Below are positions 50,101-62,100 of a stretch of 64,000 nt of DNA, one piece after another (the stretch's first letter is position 1; the number at the start of each line of letters is the position of its first letter). The translations under genes and the position numbers were made by a program. The notes beneath the pieces were generated by a model. That model did no database searches. It was not told where the DNA came from and was given only the letters and a program-made list of their open reading frames with translations. The DNA comes from Tubiluchus corallicola (taxonomy: Eukaryota; Priapulida; Priapulimorpha; Priapulimorphida; Tubiluchidae): contig JAQGDQ010000005.1 of NCBI GenBank assembly GCA_030141605.1, positions 992,180 to 1,056,179 on the forward strand, given 5' to 3'.

Positions 50101-53100
50101 ACGCGATGTTTTCTAGTCTATGAGACAAGATCAGGTAGTAATGATGAACCCATAGCAGTTAGAGGTCCGCTAGGCTGGTCCATATTGGGAGGAACATCAA
50201 ATAGTTTGCAGTGCACTAGCAATTACACGAAGACTGAGGATGGTGATATGTTGCTTAAACAAGTTCAAAAGTTTTGGGAAATGGATTCCTGTGGTGTTGT
50301 CAGAGAGGCAAAGGTTGGCATGTCAGTAGAAGATGCACAGGCATTAAAAGTTACTACTGATTCTGCACAGCTCATTGATGGACATTACCAGTTTAAGATT
50401 CCATTTCGTCAAGATCCACCTGAATTGCCTAACAACAGGCATGTAGCCTTAAGAAACTTCTTAATGCTGGAAAGGAAATTTGTAAAGGATAGCGACTACA
50501 TGGAACTATATAAGAAGGCCATGAGTGACAATATCCAGAAAGGCTACGCAAAGCAGGTAGATGAAGAATATTCTGGAATTCGTCAAGATGGTGATGGTAA
50601 GAATCCCATATACTGGTATTTACCCCACCATGGAGTATTTCACCCTAGGAAGCCAAACAAGATCCGTGTTGTTTTTAATTGCTCCTGCAAGTGCAATGGC
50701 ATATCTCTGAATGATGTTATAATGTCTGGACCGAATCTGACATCAAATTTATTAGATGTATTGCTACGGTTCCGAGAGCATGAAGTTGCTATTTGTGCAG
50801 ACATCGAGGGCATGTTCAACCAGGTCCTCGTAGATCCTTCACAGTATGACATGCTGAGATTCTTGTGGTATGATGATGGCGCTCAGATTGGCGACAGTCC
50901 AGTAGACTACCACATGTCTGTTCACTTGTTTGGTTGTATCTCATCACCATTTTGTGCCAATCTGGCAGTCAGAAAGACAGCTGATGACAATGCTCATGAT
51001 TTTGATGCTGCAACACTGTATGCTGTAAAGAACAATTTTTATGTTGACGATCTGTTAAAGTCTGTCAGCACAGAGTATGAAGCAGTAAGACTAGCAAATA
51101 GCCTCACGGAACTACTGCAGAGAGGCGGTTTCCACTTGACAAAGTTCCTTAGTAACAGAGAGGCTGTTATCAAAGAAATTCCGGAATCTGAAAGAGCCAA
51201 ACCTATTCTGGACTTGCAACAGAAGCTAGCTGATCCACCAATAGAGAGTGCCCTTGGAATTAGATGGAACACTCAAGATGTATTTCAATTCAAGTCTGTT
51301 CTGAAGGGCAAACCTACCACGAGGCGAGGTATCCTGTCTGAGACATCATCATTGTTTGATCCTTTGGGTTTCTTATGTGCTGTGATTCTACCAGCCAAGG
51401 TCTTACTCCAGCACTTGTGCAAGCTAAAGCTTGATTGGGATGAGCATATCCCAGATGATCTAGAAGCTAAGTGGCTAAAGTGGACTACTAGCTTGAGCAG
51501 TCTTAATGACCTGAAAATTCCGAGATGTATCAAGCTCATCAATTTCGGACCTGTTGCATCCACCCAACTGCATCATTTTAGTGATGCCTCGAATGATGCC
51601 TATGGAGTATGCTCCTATGTTCGGTTTGTTAATCAGCAGGGACAGATTCATTGTTGTCTGCTAACAGCTAAGAGCAGAGTAGCTCCTCTGAAAACACAAA
51701 CTGTGCCGAGATTAGAATTGCAAGCTTCAGTTATTGCTGTCAGAATGAACAAAACAATTCTAGAAGCTTTGGACATCAAAATAGATGCTGTTGTTTTCTG
51801 GATTGATTCAACATCAGTTTTGAAATTCATCCAAAATGAAAAGAAGAGGTTCCAAGTGTATGTGGCCAATAGACTCGCTGAGATTCATTGTGGTTCAGAT
51901 GTTAGTCAATGGCGGTATGTCAGTTCTTCGCAGAATGTTGCAGATGACATAACAAGAGGCATAAAGGCAGAACAGCTATCTGCAGACCACAGATGGTTCA
52001 AGGGTCCTCCTTTTCTCTGGAAAACAGAAGCTGAGTGGCCAGCACAGCCAACACTATTCCCAGTACCTGATGACCATGAAGAAGTGAAGAAAGTGCAGAT
52101 CAACTTGGCCATCCAAGAAGATGCAATAGACGAGTTGCTAACTTATTTCTCTTCATGGGAAAAACTCCGTAATTCTGTAGCTTGGTTCATCAAGTATAAG
52201 CATTACTTGAGGAACAAGGGAACAGGTTGCCATGGAAAGATAGAGAAGCATCTGCGATATGGTGATCTGGAAGAAGCAGAGAAATCCATTATTCATCTGG
52301 TGCAGAAGATTGCATTTCGAGAAGAGATAAAACTGATGTCTCCCGCATTACCAGGTAATAAAGAATCACTTAATAAAGAGAAGAATCACCTAAAGTCCAG
52401 TCCTCTGTATGGCATCAGACCCTTCGTGGATGCCGAAGGCCTACTGAGAGTTTATGGAAGACTAACCAGAGGTAGCTTCAACTATGGTTACAAATATCCA
52501 CTGATTCTTCCCTACAAACATCACATAACTGACTTGCTGATTCAATATTATCATGAATCATATGCTCATTTAGGCAGAGACTACGTTCTTTCCCAGATGA
52601 GACTGAAGTATTACATTATTAAGGGGAAAAGCGCAGTAAGAAGAGTTTTGTCTCGGTGCTTCAAATGCAAGAAAGAACGCTCCCGGCCTGCCGAGCAGTT
52701 AATGGCAGATCTTCCGACTGCAAGGATTAAGCCATACGATCCTCCATTTTCCAGAATAGGAATCGACTTTTTCGGGCCGATATATGTTAGACAAGGCCGT
52801 TCTACCATCAAGCGCTATGGGTGCCTTGCTACATGCATGGCCACCAGAGCTGTTCATATAGAGATCACGCACAATCTTGACACCGACTCCTTCATCAACG
52901 CATTTCGAAGAATCATGTAGAAGAGGAGAGGTGCTGGAAGTCTGGACTGACAGAGGGACAAACTTCATTGGTGGTGAGCGTAAACTTCGTGAAGCTCTAA
53001 AACTGTGGAATGAAGAAAAATTAAACAAGCATATGGTGCAAAGGGGTGTAAAATGGACCTTCAACACTGCAGGGGCCAGTCACCATGGTGGTGTTTGGGA

Positions 53101-56100
53101 AAGGTGTATCAGATCTTTCCGTGGCATCTTCCGGCAACTGTTGAAGGAACAAACCATTACTGATGAAGTCTTGCTGACTTTGATTGCTGAAGCCGAGTTC
53201 ATCATGAACAACAGACCTTTAACGGAGTTTTCCAATGACCCAAATGACTTCAGACCATTAACGCCAAATGACCTCATTCTACAGCGACCTTGCCCAAATT
53301 TGCCACCAGACATCTTCTGCAAAGACGACTCTATGCTGAAAAGGAGATGGAGGCAGTGCCAGTATCTCGTCAACATCTTCTGGCGCCGCTGGGTCAAGGA
53401 ATACATTCCAAACTTGCAACAACGTCAGAAATGGCTGACTGTAAAAAGAAACTTTAAAGAGAATGATTTGGTTCTGGTCGTTGATGAGAATGCTGCTCGG
53501 AATCAATGGACAACAGGCAGAATCACCGAAGTATTCCCAGCTCCGGATGGACTCGTGAGATCAGTTATGGTGAAGACCCCATCTACGACATTGCTTAGAC
53601 CAATAACTAAGCTATGTCTCCTCGAAGAAGCTGAGTAAAACTCTGTTTAATGTGTTGATATGCACTTTAATTCTAAAGTACGAATTATTTCATATTTGTC
53701 ATATATAGTTACGTTTATTTTGACCTAATGACTGCAGTATTGTTGGTAAGAAATGACCTTGCCTGTATTATTTAGTTATTTAAATTTGATGCTGCAATTG
53801 TTCGCTGTTATGCGAAAAATTTGATTCTGTGTTAATTTTGTGAATTAAGTGTTATCCATGAATGTGTGATTTAGTTTACAATTTTGCCAAATTAATTGCC
53901 AGTAATTTGAAATGTATGTCAAATATTTGCTTAAATCTTTCAGACAAAATTAACATTAAATTCTATCACTTGGCAGTATGCCAACTTTGTGATAATGTAA
54001 TTCTAAAATTTATATGATGTGCTACATAGAACTTAGCTTTGAACGACATTTGCCTTTGCTAACTGTTATAAGCTATCAAAATGTCACTATAGCATCAGAT
54101 TCTGTTTTATTACATCGTATCTTATTATCGATTCGTTATTTGATTCATTGCTTTGTAGTGCTTTAGCTAACAGTATTTATCTGTAACTTTCATGTTTGGA
54201 ATTATTTCACTCAAAGTGTTTCACTGGAATAGTGTTAACTATCAAACTGTGTGATTGTTCAGTTTTGACTGAAATATTTAGTTGTACTAAATAGCATCTA
54301 AGTGTTACTGTTCAGAGTTCATGTAATATTGTCAGTGACTTACAAGCAGATTATTGTAATGACCACTTTATAAGCGCTCATTAGGAGCCGGGTGTAGCAG
54401 ACTTAGCATTCTTTTTGTTAATCTTACTTATCGTGCACGAGGCGCCATCTGTGACGTGAATGTAAAGGTTTTGGTTTTGGCCAGCTTTTCTGTTTGTTAC
54501 CTGCTAGTCACCTGTCTGTCATTACATACCTGTGCTCTGAACAGTCAGGTTAATCCACTTATGGGAGCTGTTGGACATTTATGTTATACTGGACATACTA
54601 ATTATGTTAATAAAGCATACAGTGGTATTAACCTCTGTTTACAGTGTTTTCTGTGACTACAGTTGGGTAGAGGCCCATAAAAATTGGTTAAACCGTGAGT
54701 TAAAAAATCTCAAGCCATATAAGGACATGTGTGTTATTTATTTATTGATTTAAATAAATCCACCCCATTGTACAACAAAGGTAAAATCTTTTCATAAGTG
54801 ACAGGTATGTTAAAAAGTTTAAAAAATGCTGAAAAGGTCACTTGTGACAAATGAAGTCAGGAAAAACGCTTGCTCAGTCAGCCCCTTTTGCTCCTCCCCT
54901 AGATACACCACTGTGTCTAAAAACAACAAATTGTCCTTTTATATCACAAATAACGCTACAAAGAACGTAAATACATTAGCTAGCTGTTTCTCTTTGCAAA
55001 AAACAGTGAAATATTGACATAGCCGCTTCAGTAAAGTGATATGTGCTGCCCTATTGTCAATATGCAAACCCATAAAAAAATTTATAGTGTACCTATTAGT
55101 GACTTACAATGGAAATGTATCAAAAGGAGATATTCCTTCGCACAACTCGCATCATTATTTGTTGCTTTTCAGGAATATATAGATTTTGTGAAACTTCGTG
55201 CCAATGCACATCACAAAAAAGTTTGACTTGCATTCAGAATTCAGAAAACCAAGCAAAAACTGTTTTCGCCTACTACATCGAGTTTGACAGATACGAATAC
55301 TAACTTCGGGGTTCACTTCTTCAAACGGGTATGGTATGAATTAGATTTCAAAATTGGGTAATCATACATGAGCTTTCCTTGCATAAGTTAAAAAAAGTTT
55401 AATAAACATTAAGAAATAATAATTAAGAAAAGTTAATAAATATAATAAATATGTGAATTTCAAAACTTGCCGAGCAGCACAAAATATTCTGCTAAAAAGG
55501 CTCTAATGTATTATTTTTCCATAATGTTTTCAACATACAACATAAAAGGCAAAAGGTTCTAAGTCATTATCGCTAGCACTTTCATCTGTATTTTAAGACT
55601 TCATCAGCTGATTTTTATTTGCTGAATACAGTAAATCTGTAAGCAAAGTAACCTGTTGAAGGCAAACGCTGCAATTTCATTGTACAAATCCTGCAAAACT
55701 ACACGTCACAGTTTCTTGGCAAACCAACTAAAGATTATTATTCACTTAAGAAATGCACACTTTTGTCCTCCAATCTTAATACCTTTTCACCAAAACTGCT
55801 TGCCTGAAAATTCAATTATATGCTTTGAGTAGTAAGAACAAGGCAACAAAGTACTTTGTTAGAAAGGCGTACCTTGCACAGCATCTTTGTTAATCATTCT
55901 GCTTTACTAAAATTGGTAAATGTTAAGTTTTAGATGAATGATGTTGCATCAGTAGTTGAGCTTTGGTTAATTTTGGTCTACCTTCTGGTGTTTTCAGGGA
56001 TCACGCTTACAGCCCCCTTTTGCTTAACTGTGTGTAGCATACAGTTTATTCAGTGTAAATAAGTGATCATGAGTTCAAGACAAGAATGAGAGCTTGCCAC

Positions 56101-59100
56101 AGAGGTTGCATGTCTCAGTTGTATGTAACTTTCTGCCTAAGAGATTTTTGCCATTTATCTGAAAGCTTTTGCTTAATAACAATGAATTTAACTCAACTTA
56201 GAAAGTCTTGGCATACTTCCAGAATGGTGAGATGGGCTTTTTTAGTGATTTTGCAACATCTTTGTTATGACAGAGAACTGAAAAACATTAAAGAAACAAG
56301 ATATTTTACTGATAAACTATTAATGAAGAAATCAATAGTTTACCAGAGTATCCAAAAGTTTAGCTGCATACTTGAAGATTGCTAAGCAAGTTTAGTTCAT
56401 CACTTATTCATGTTGGTATCATGGAGATTATAGATGAAATAATATTGCCATTGCACACACTGTCATAAATCTTAACTAGCAGTTTTCTTACTGTGATTCT
56501 CACTGCATTTTTGTCACACCCAGTGAAAATAAATATCACTATCTTGGTTATTTGAGTATTTTCACTAGCGACGGCTGTGATGAGAGGAATCGCTGGCGGG
56601 ACTTTAATCATTTCCACGGGTGATATGAAGAGTGATATCTTGCGGTGTTTAATGTTTTCACTGGTGATTTTATTGCTCCAGCATTAGAGCACTCGCTAGC
56701 AAGATTTACAAGAGCTTTCCTTTGCTGTGGCGATAGACTGGCTGTTGGTGATTTTGGCATTTGTGATATCGCCAGTGCTTAAAGTGCGCTGTGCCTGTTA
56801 GAATGGCAGACCTGGAACATAAAATTGCAGATTCTGCACCTAAAGAAAGACAATGTCTCGCTGGGTTGTACATTTAGTTTTCTCACCATTTAATTAGATA
56901 TAAGCCTATCCGTAACACATGTTAGTAGCACAATTTACATCTTGCAGTCAGAAAAATTGAACTGTAAATTATAACAACGGGCACAATGATAACAACAATA
57001 ACGTGCTGCAACTCACTTTTCTTGCAACTTTTCAGGAAAAAAGAAACTGTTTCTTGAGAACATGCACACAAGAATAATGAGTTAACACACTTCACCATGC
57101 CATAACTTATTTTGGTTTAGATTTCGAAAGTTGCTTTAAAATTTGGCTGTAATCAGTTGGTGTGATTGTATTAGTAAAAGTATGTCAACAGGTAAATTGC
57201 AGCTAGTACACGTTGCTGTACTTCGTCTGCTCAGTGATTCCTAATGGTTAAATGGTTTAAATAGGCAAAGACTTAAACAGGATAATGTATAAAGGCTAGC
57301 TGATGAAAACTAGTTAATTTACTGATTAAAAAGAAAATTAATGTTTTTGTATTAAAACCTATATTTTGTATCCTTAATGGCAAAAAATATTTGAAAAACT
57401 ACTTACTGAACTGACCTTTTTCTACAACTAAAAGCCTAAAATCAAGGAAAATGCATTGGTTTTTGCACCAATGTAAGCCCCGGACGACATAGGGCGAGCT
57501 TACAGTGCTCCCCCAGACCTCCAGCTGTTTCTTGCTCTGTTCATTCTGACCTCTTACCTAAACACTTTAAGCACTGGATATCACCTAAGTGTTATAATCA
57601 CTGTGATAAAATTGCTAGTCAAAACGATCCTTAGTGAAATGTTCTCAGCTTCCACATAAGGTTACTGTCACTTACTACATATACAGAGAACAATTCGTGT
57701 GTGTAAATGATGCATTTAAATAATGGGATTTTTATGGTAAATTATATTCCATACTAGAATTTAAATTAAGCAGCTAATTTAACAACTGAGGCTAAGCTCC
57801 TATATAAGAAAAACACTCATAATTACAATTTATGGCAAAATTAGACTTTCATTGATTCACACATTTTGGAAAAGCAAATCGACAAGTTAGCAGACAAAAA
57901 TGAACTTGTCAGTAGCAGTGCTAGAATTATGAATTTATTCCACAGCAACACAAACATACATACAAATTGATATTACATTGAAAAAAATGAACAAAGCGAG
58001 TTACTGTGAGGAGTTACTGCATTGAGCTTTCAAGTCCTCCTCCAAATAAGTGAAACAATTGACAATTAACATTGGATAGTATTTTCATCAGTTATAACAT
58101 ACATTAGAACCAAATAAGTTTTGTTAGTAACTTAAGATCGGGATGAGTAAAATTGTGAGTTAATTATACTGTTGTAGTAGGTAATTCTTTGATGCATTTT
58201 TAAATTGATAAAGATTAAGAGTTTTCATTTCACGCGGATTATTTACGCGGACATGTTAAAACTGAATTATTTTACATGATTATGAATTAATTCAACCATC
58301 AATGCAAAAAGTGCAGAGCACATTCCAAATAGTAATAACCAAAAAGCAGTGCTAAGCTGTTCTATAGAAATTGCTTGTGCTTCTATAGCTTGACTAGGCA
58401 TATTCAAACATTTATGTGAAGGAACAAACTGCTTGTTTAATAAATTACCGGCAATGCTACTTTGGAGTAATGAAGCAAAGCCATGGTTTAATGCTTCTGT
58501 ATAGTGACTTTGTTTTGGAACTGCAAAAGCCATTTGCATTGGAGCAGAGACTACTGGTGCTACAGAAAATCTACAATATCCATATATTGTAAAGTCTCGG
58601 ATAAACTCCAACTCTGTATGAATCTCATTATCAAAATATGTATATCGTCCTGTAAATGTCAGATCTAATGCTGTTGAAATATCATCCACAGGTACCCTTT
58701 CATCAGCTTGTATTTTCTTCCACAATTTTCCATAATCTGTATCAGATGGACTGTTTCTTAAAACAGAAGTAGAAGAAAAATTTCCAACAGTTAAGGGAAT
58801 TATGTTACTTTCTGTTAATTCCTGAAGAGTGGAAAACGTGTGGTATTCCTTGCTTACAAACAGCTTACTGACCAACATTCCTGAATACATGGTAACTACA
58901 ATGATCGCAAACAACCACCACCATCCAATGACCATTCGAGCAGGCAAACGCTGAGGTAAGTAAGTTCCAGCTTGTTGCAGAAATGAAGACAAGGTATATT
59001 GAGTGAAATACATTATACCTGATTTTGCAGAGTGCATTTCAGTGAAATCATTTTTTTTGCACGCCATCTTTGTTTGACGATTAAGACAATAAATTATAGG

Positions 59101-62100
59101 TCCTGTTACAATTCCAAATGTTATAAGCAGCAGCCACACTGAAGTACTGAAAGGATCTGTTAAATCAAATCCTCGCAATTTGTTCCGTTTTGTAACAAAC
59201 ACCTGTGATGAATATGCAACTGGATGCAAAAAAGTCATGACCTTTGTCCTTTCCTGAAGCATATCAACTAATCCAAATACATCAACCTTAGCCTCCTCAG
59301 CCACTGTTTCTGGATTTTTCCAAGCTTCAATCATTTTTGTTTTAAAAGTAAAGTTCAGAGCATTGCTGAGTGCCAGAAAAATTTTATTTGCATACGGTCC
59401 AACATTATCAGAATCAGCATCCCAGATACCGACCACAAGTTCAGCACCGTTGAGTGAACAGTCATGCATACCCCAGTGGGTGCTATAAAATGCACAGTAA
59501 TCTTTTGTGGTTGTACTGCCCATGTTTTTCAAGTGTCTAGGCTGACTGACACTTTGTTTGTTGTCTACATTGGTCTTACAATTCCTAATGCAAAATTTTC
59601 CCAAAAACTGAAAAATAACAATGTAAGTCAAAAAGAACAGTGTCCTTGTAGAAACCATGTCACAGCCTTCCCAGATTAATTATTTTTCTGCTCAAAACAA
59701 AAAGATCGAGTCACCCTATGTCACTTTTGCAAAATCCACTATGAGTCAGTTACTGCTAAAAGCCTCTTATTGAAGAATAGTTATCGATTAGTGATGTGCT
59801 GACGAATGGCTGGTTTTCCCTATACGACAAATAACATTTATCACAATCACCAAACGTACAATAATAGGGATTGTATACTAACTATGACTGCTAAGTGTTA
59901 TTGACTGTTTCTTCCTCACCACAATGCTGACTAAACAAATACAAATGACATACAAGAACAAGCAATTTGAACAATGCAAAACATAGCTCTGCCTTGGTGA
60001 GGTATGGGCGAGATTTACTAAACACCCATTTTCTCTTAGAAGTATAAAGAGAAGCTGATTACAACCACAGAAGTCAGCCTTGTGCAGTCTGATATTACCT
60101 AGGTTGAAAACTTCTATGAGTTAAAATTACTTCTGTATTCATCCTTATGCAAGTCGGCTTGAGACATTCAATCCACTTATGGCCTTTATGAGTGAATAAA
60201 ATAAAAATCTCCTACAGGTAGTCTAAGAAATTATGGGAAATTCTATCGAATGTTTTCATTTTCTTCAAAGCTAGATACTGAATACTTACCATGTAACACA
60301 TTTTTTTATTCATTTTAATGAAGCACAAGGATGAACTTAATATTAAATAACCGGTACTAAAAGATGAAAAAAGTGAAACAAATGGCACCCCAGTAAAGGT
60401 CCATATGAATGCAATGTAAACCAAAAAACTATAAGCTACACTGTTTTTAAGCTGTAAATGAAGTAGATCAAATTTACACAATATTTCTGACAACTCATTA
60501 ACAATTTAGCTAAAAAATCTGAAGAGGTTATTGTTGGAATGATTTTCTTTTAAGAAATAAAAACCACTTATTTTCCCTAAAACTACAATAATTTCAAATT
60601 TATTGCAATAGTATAACATTCGTAAAGAAAAAATCCAACAGCATATATCAGTCTCCATAATGGTTACACTTAGAGAATTTAGCAAAAATACTACAATTTT
60701 TATATTAAAAAGTATGTTCAGCATATTTAAGTCAAAGGCTCAGACTATTTCATACATTCCACAAGGCAAAAATGAAAACGTTATGCAGTAAATTCAAGCT
60801 CGCACAAGTGGGTAAGAATAATTAGTTTCAGACTACTTGTGTTTCATTTTACTGAAAAAGTCATACGACTCAGTGACACACATTGGTAATGGACAACTCA
60901 GTTTATATTTAAGCAAATTTGGGCAGCTCCAAAGATACACAGTAGAGAGGAGAGTTCCAAAAATAACCACTTGCCGAAAGACCTAGAAGATTCTATCGTC
61001 TCTAACCATTTAGCCACCTAAACGACCATTACACCAAGTGATGGAATCAACCTGGATCGGAATTTGGATAGCTGTGAGCAACTGTCTTTACTTGTACAAG
61101 CAAGGACACCAAGGCATTTGCACTCAAAGCGAGCGACACACAATAGCTCTTTGATCAAACAAGATATCTTGTACAGCTACAGAACTCCAGAAAAATCTAC
61201 AAACAGCACACCATAGGCAGCTATGCCACTATCATCACTCCAACTTAGTTTCTCGGAAAGAAAGGAAATTTTGATTTCAATCTAAATTTTATTATTAAGA
61301 CTGAGCACACTAGATGTGGTACACCTTTGACTGCATCCACACTAATTATAATTAAAAAAGCGCAACTTACCCACTTATTTAATGCATCCAAGTAGGCAGG
61401 ATTGGCACTGGTATTTGCATTCCTTTCCTCTGCATTGGCTGCATATGGTGCTACCTCAAGTTCTATAGTTTAAAGTATAGAGAAGGCATCACATTTTAAT
61501 GTCTTCTAAATTTTATTACATCTATTACATTTAAATCTTATTACACAATAATTATTCTAAATATTATTACAGCATATGCCATAGTAATAAATAGTTCTCT
61601 TTCATTAATCTTACAATCTAGAACAATGTTAAGCCAAGAAGCCGTTTAAGAGATTTGTATTAAAAGCTGTCATTAGTAGCAAGGATATGTCGTTCACAAA
61701 CATTAAAACAAAACCGACCCAATCTTATACTGCAGGTCAAAACAATCTGCTCTTTAAAATATTAAAAGGGAACACACAATTTTTTCAAAATGACTTACGT
61801 GAAAGAATTATTACCACATGAACACGATTTCACATCCGCGCCACTAGTTCTTCGGTGTTACATGCATTTCCCCATTCGCTAGTTAGACGGGCACTAGCGC
61901 CTTAGTTTCTGAGGAACTATGCACGTTCGACAGCACATGCGTGAGCACAGTGCTAAATTTGAAATTTGAATTTTTATCTTAAAACTTGCCTAGTTTCAGT
62001 ACAACACACTGAATATCTTACAGTAGCATTGTAATTCAATTTTCAATTTCGCAAACATGTGCAACATGCTCGTGGAATGTTTTTGCTGTTGAAAATTATG

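Larger units (their letters stand above)
47015..54661 (+). mobile_element. BEL/Pao LTR retrotransposon, full length
   Basis: 7647-bp element with two 269-bp LTRs beginning TG and ending CA. It codes Gag, aspartic protease, RT, RNase H and integrase in BEL order. Flanking 5-mers GTAGG (47010-47014) and GTTGG (54662-54666) look like a target duplication with one change. LTRs differ at three sites, implying recent insertion. A purine-rich AGGAGCCGGG precedes the 3' LTR. The frame is broken by a stop at 48358-48360 and a frame change near 52905-52918. There is no envelope gene. It sits antisense to PDXDC1 in the large intron. Confidence 0.93.

Noticed and set aside
49077-53506. Many minus-strand frames across BEL pol
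   Set aside because: Antisense shadows of the long pol frame; no domain recognisable.
56550-56790. Possible transposon with GTGATATCGCCAGTG-like words
   Set aside because: Words recur loosely in both orientations but no paired termini or target duplication could be fixed.
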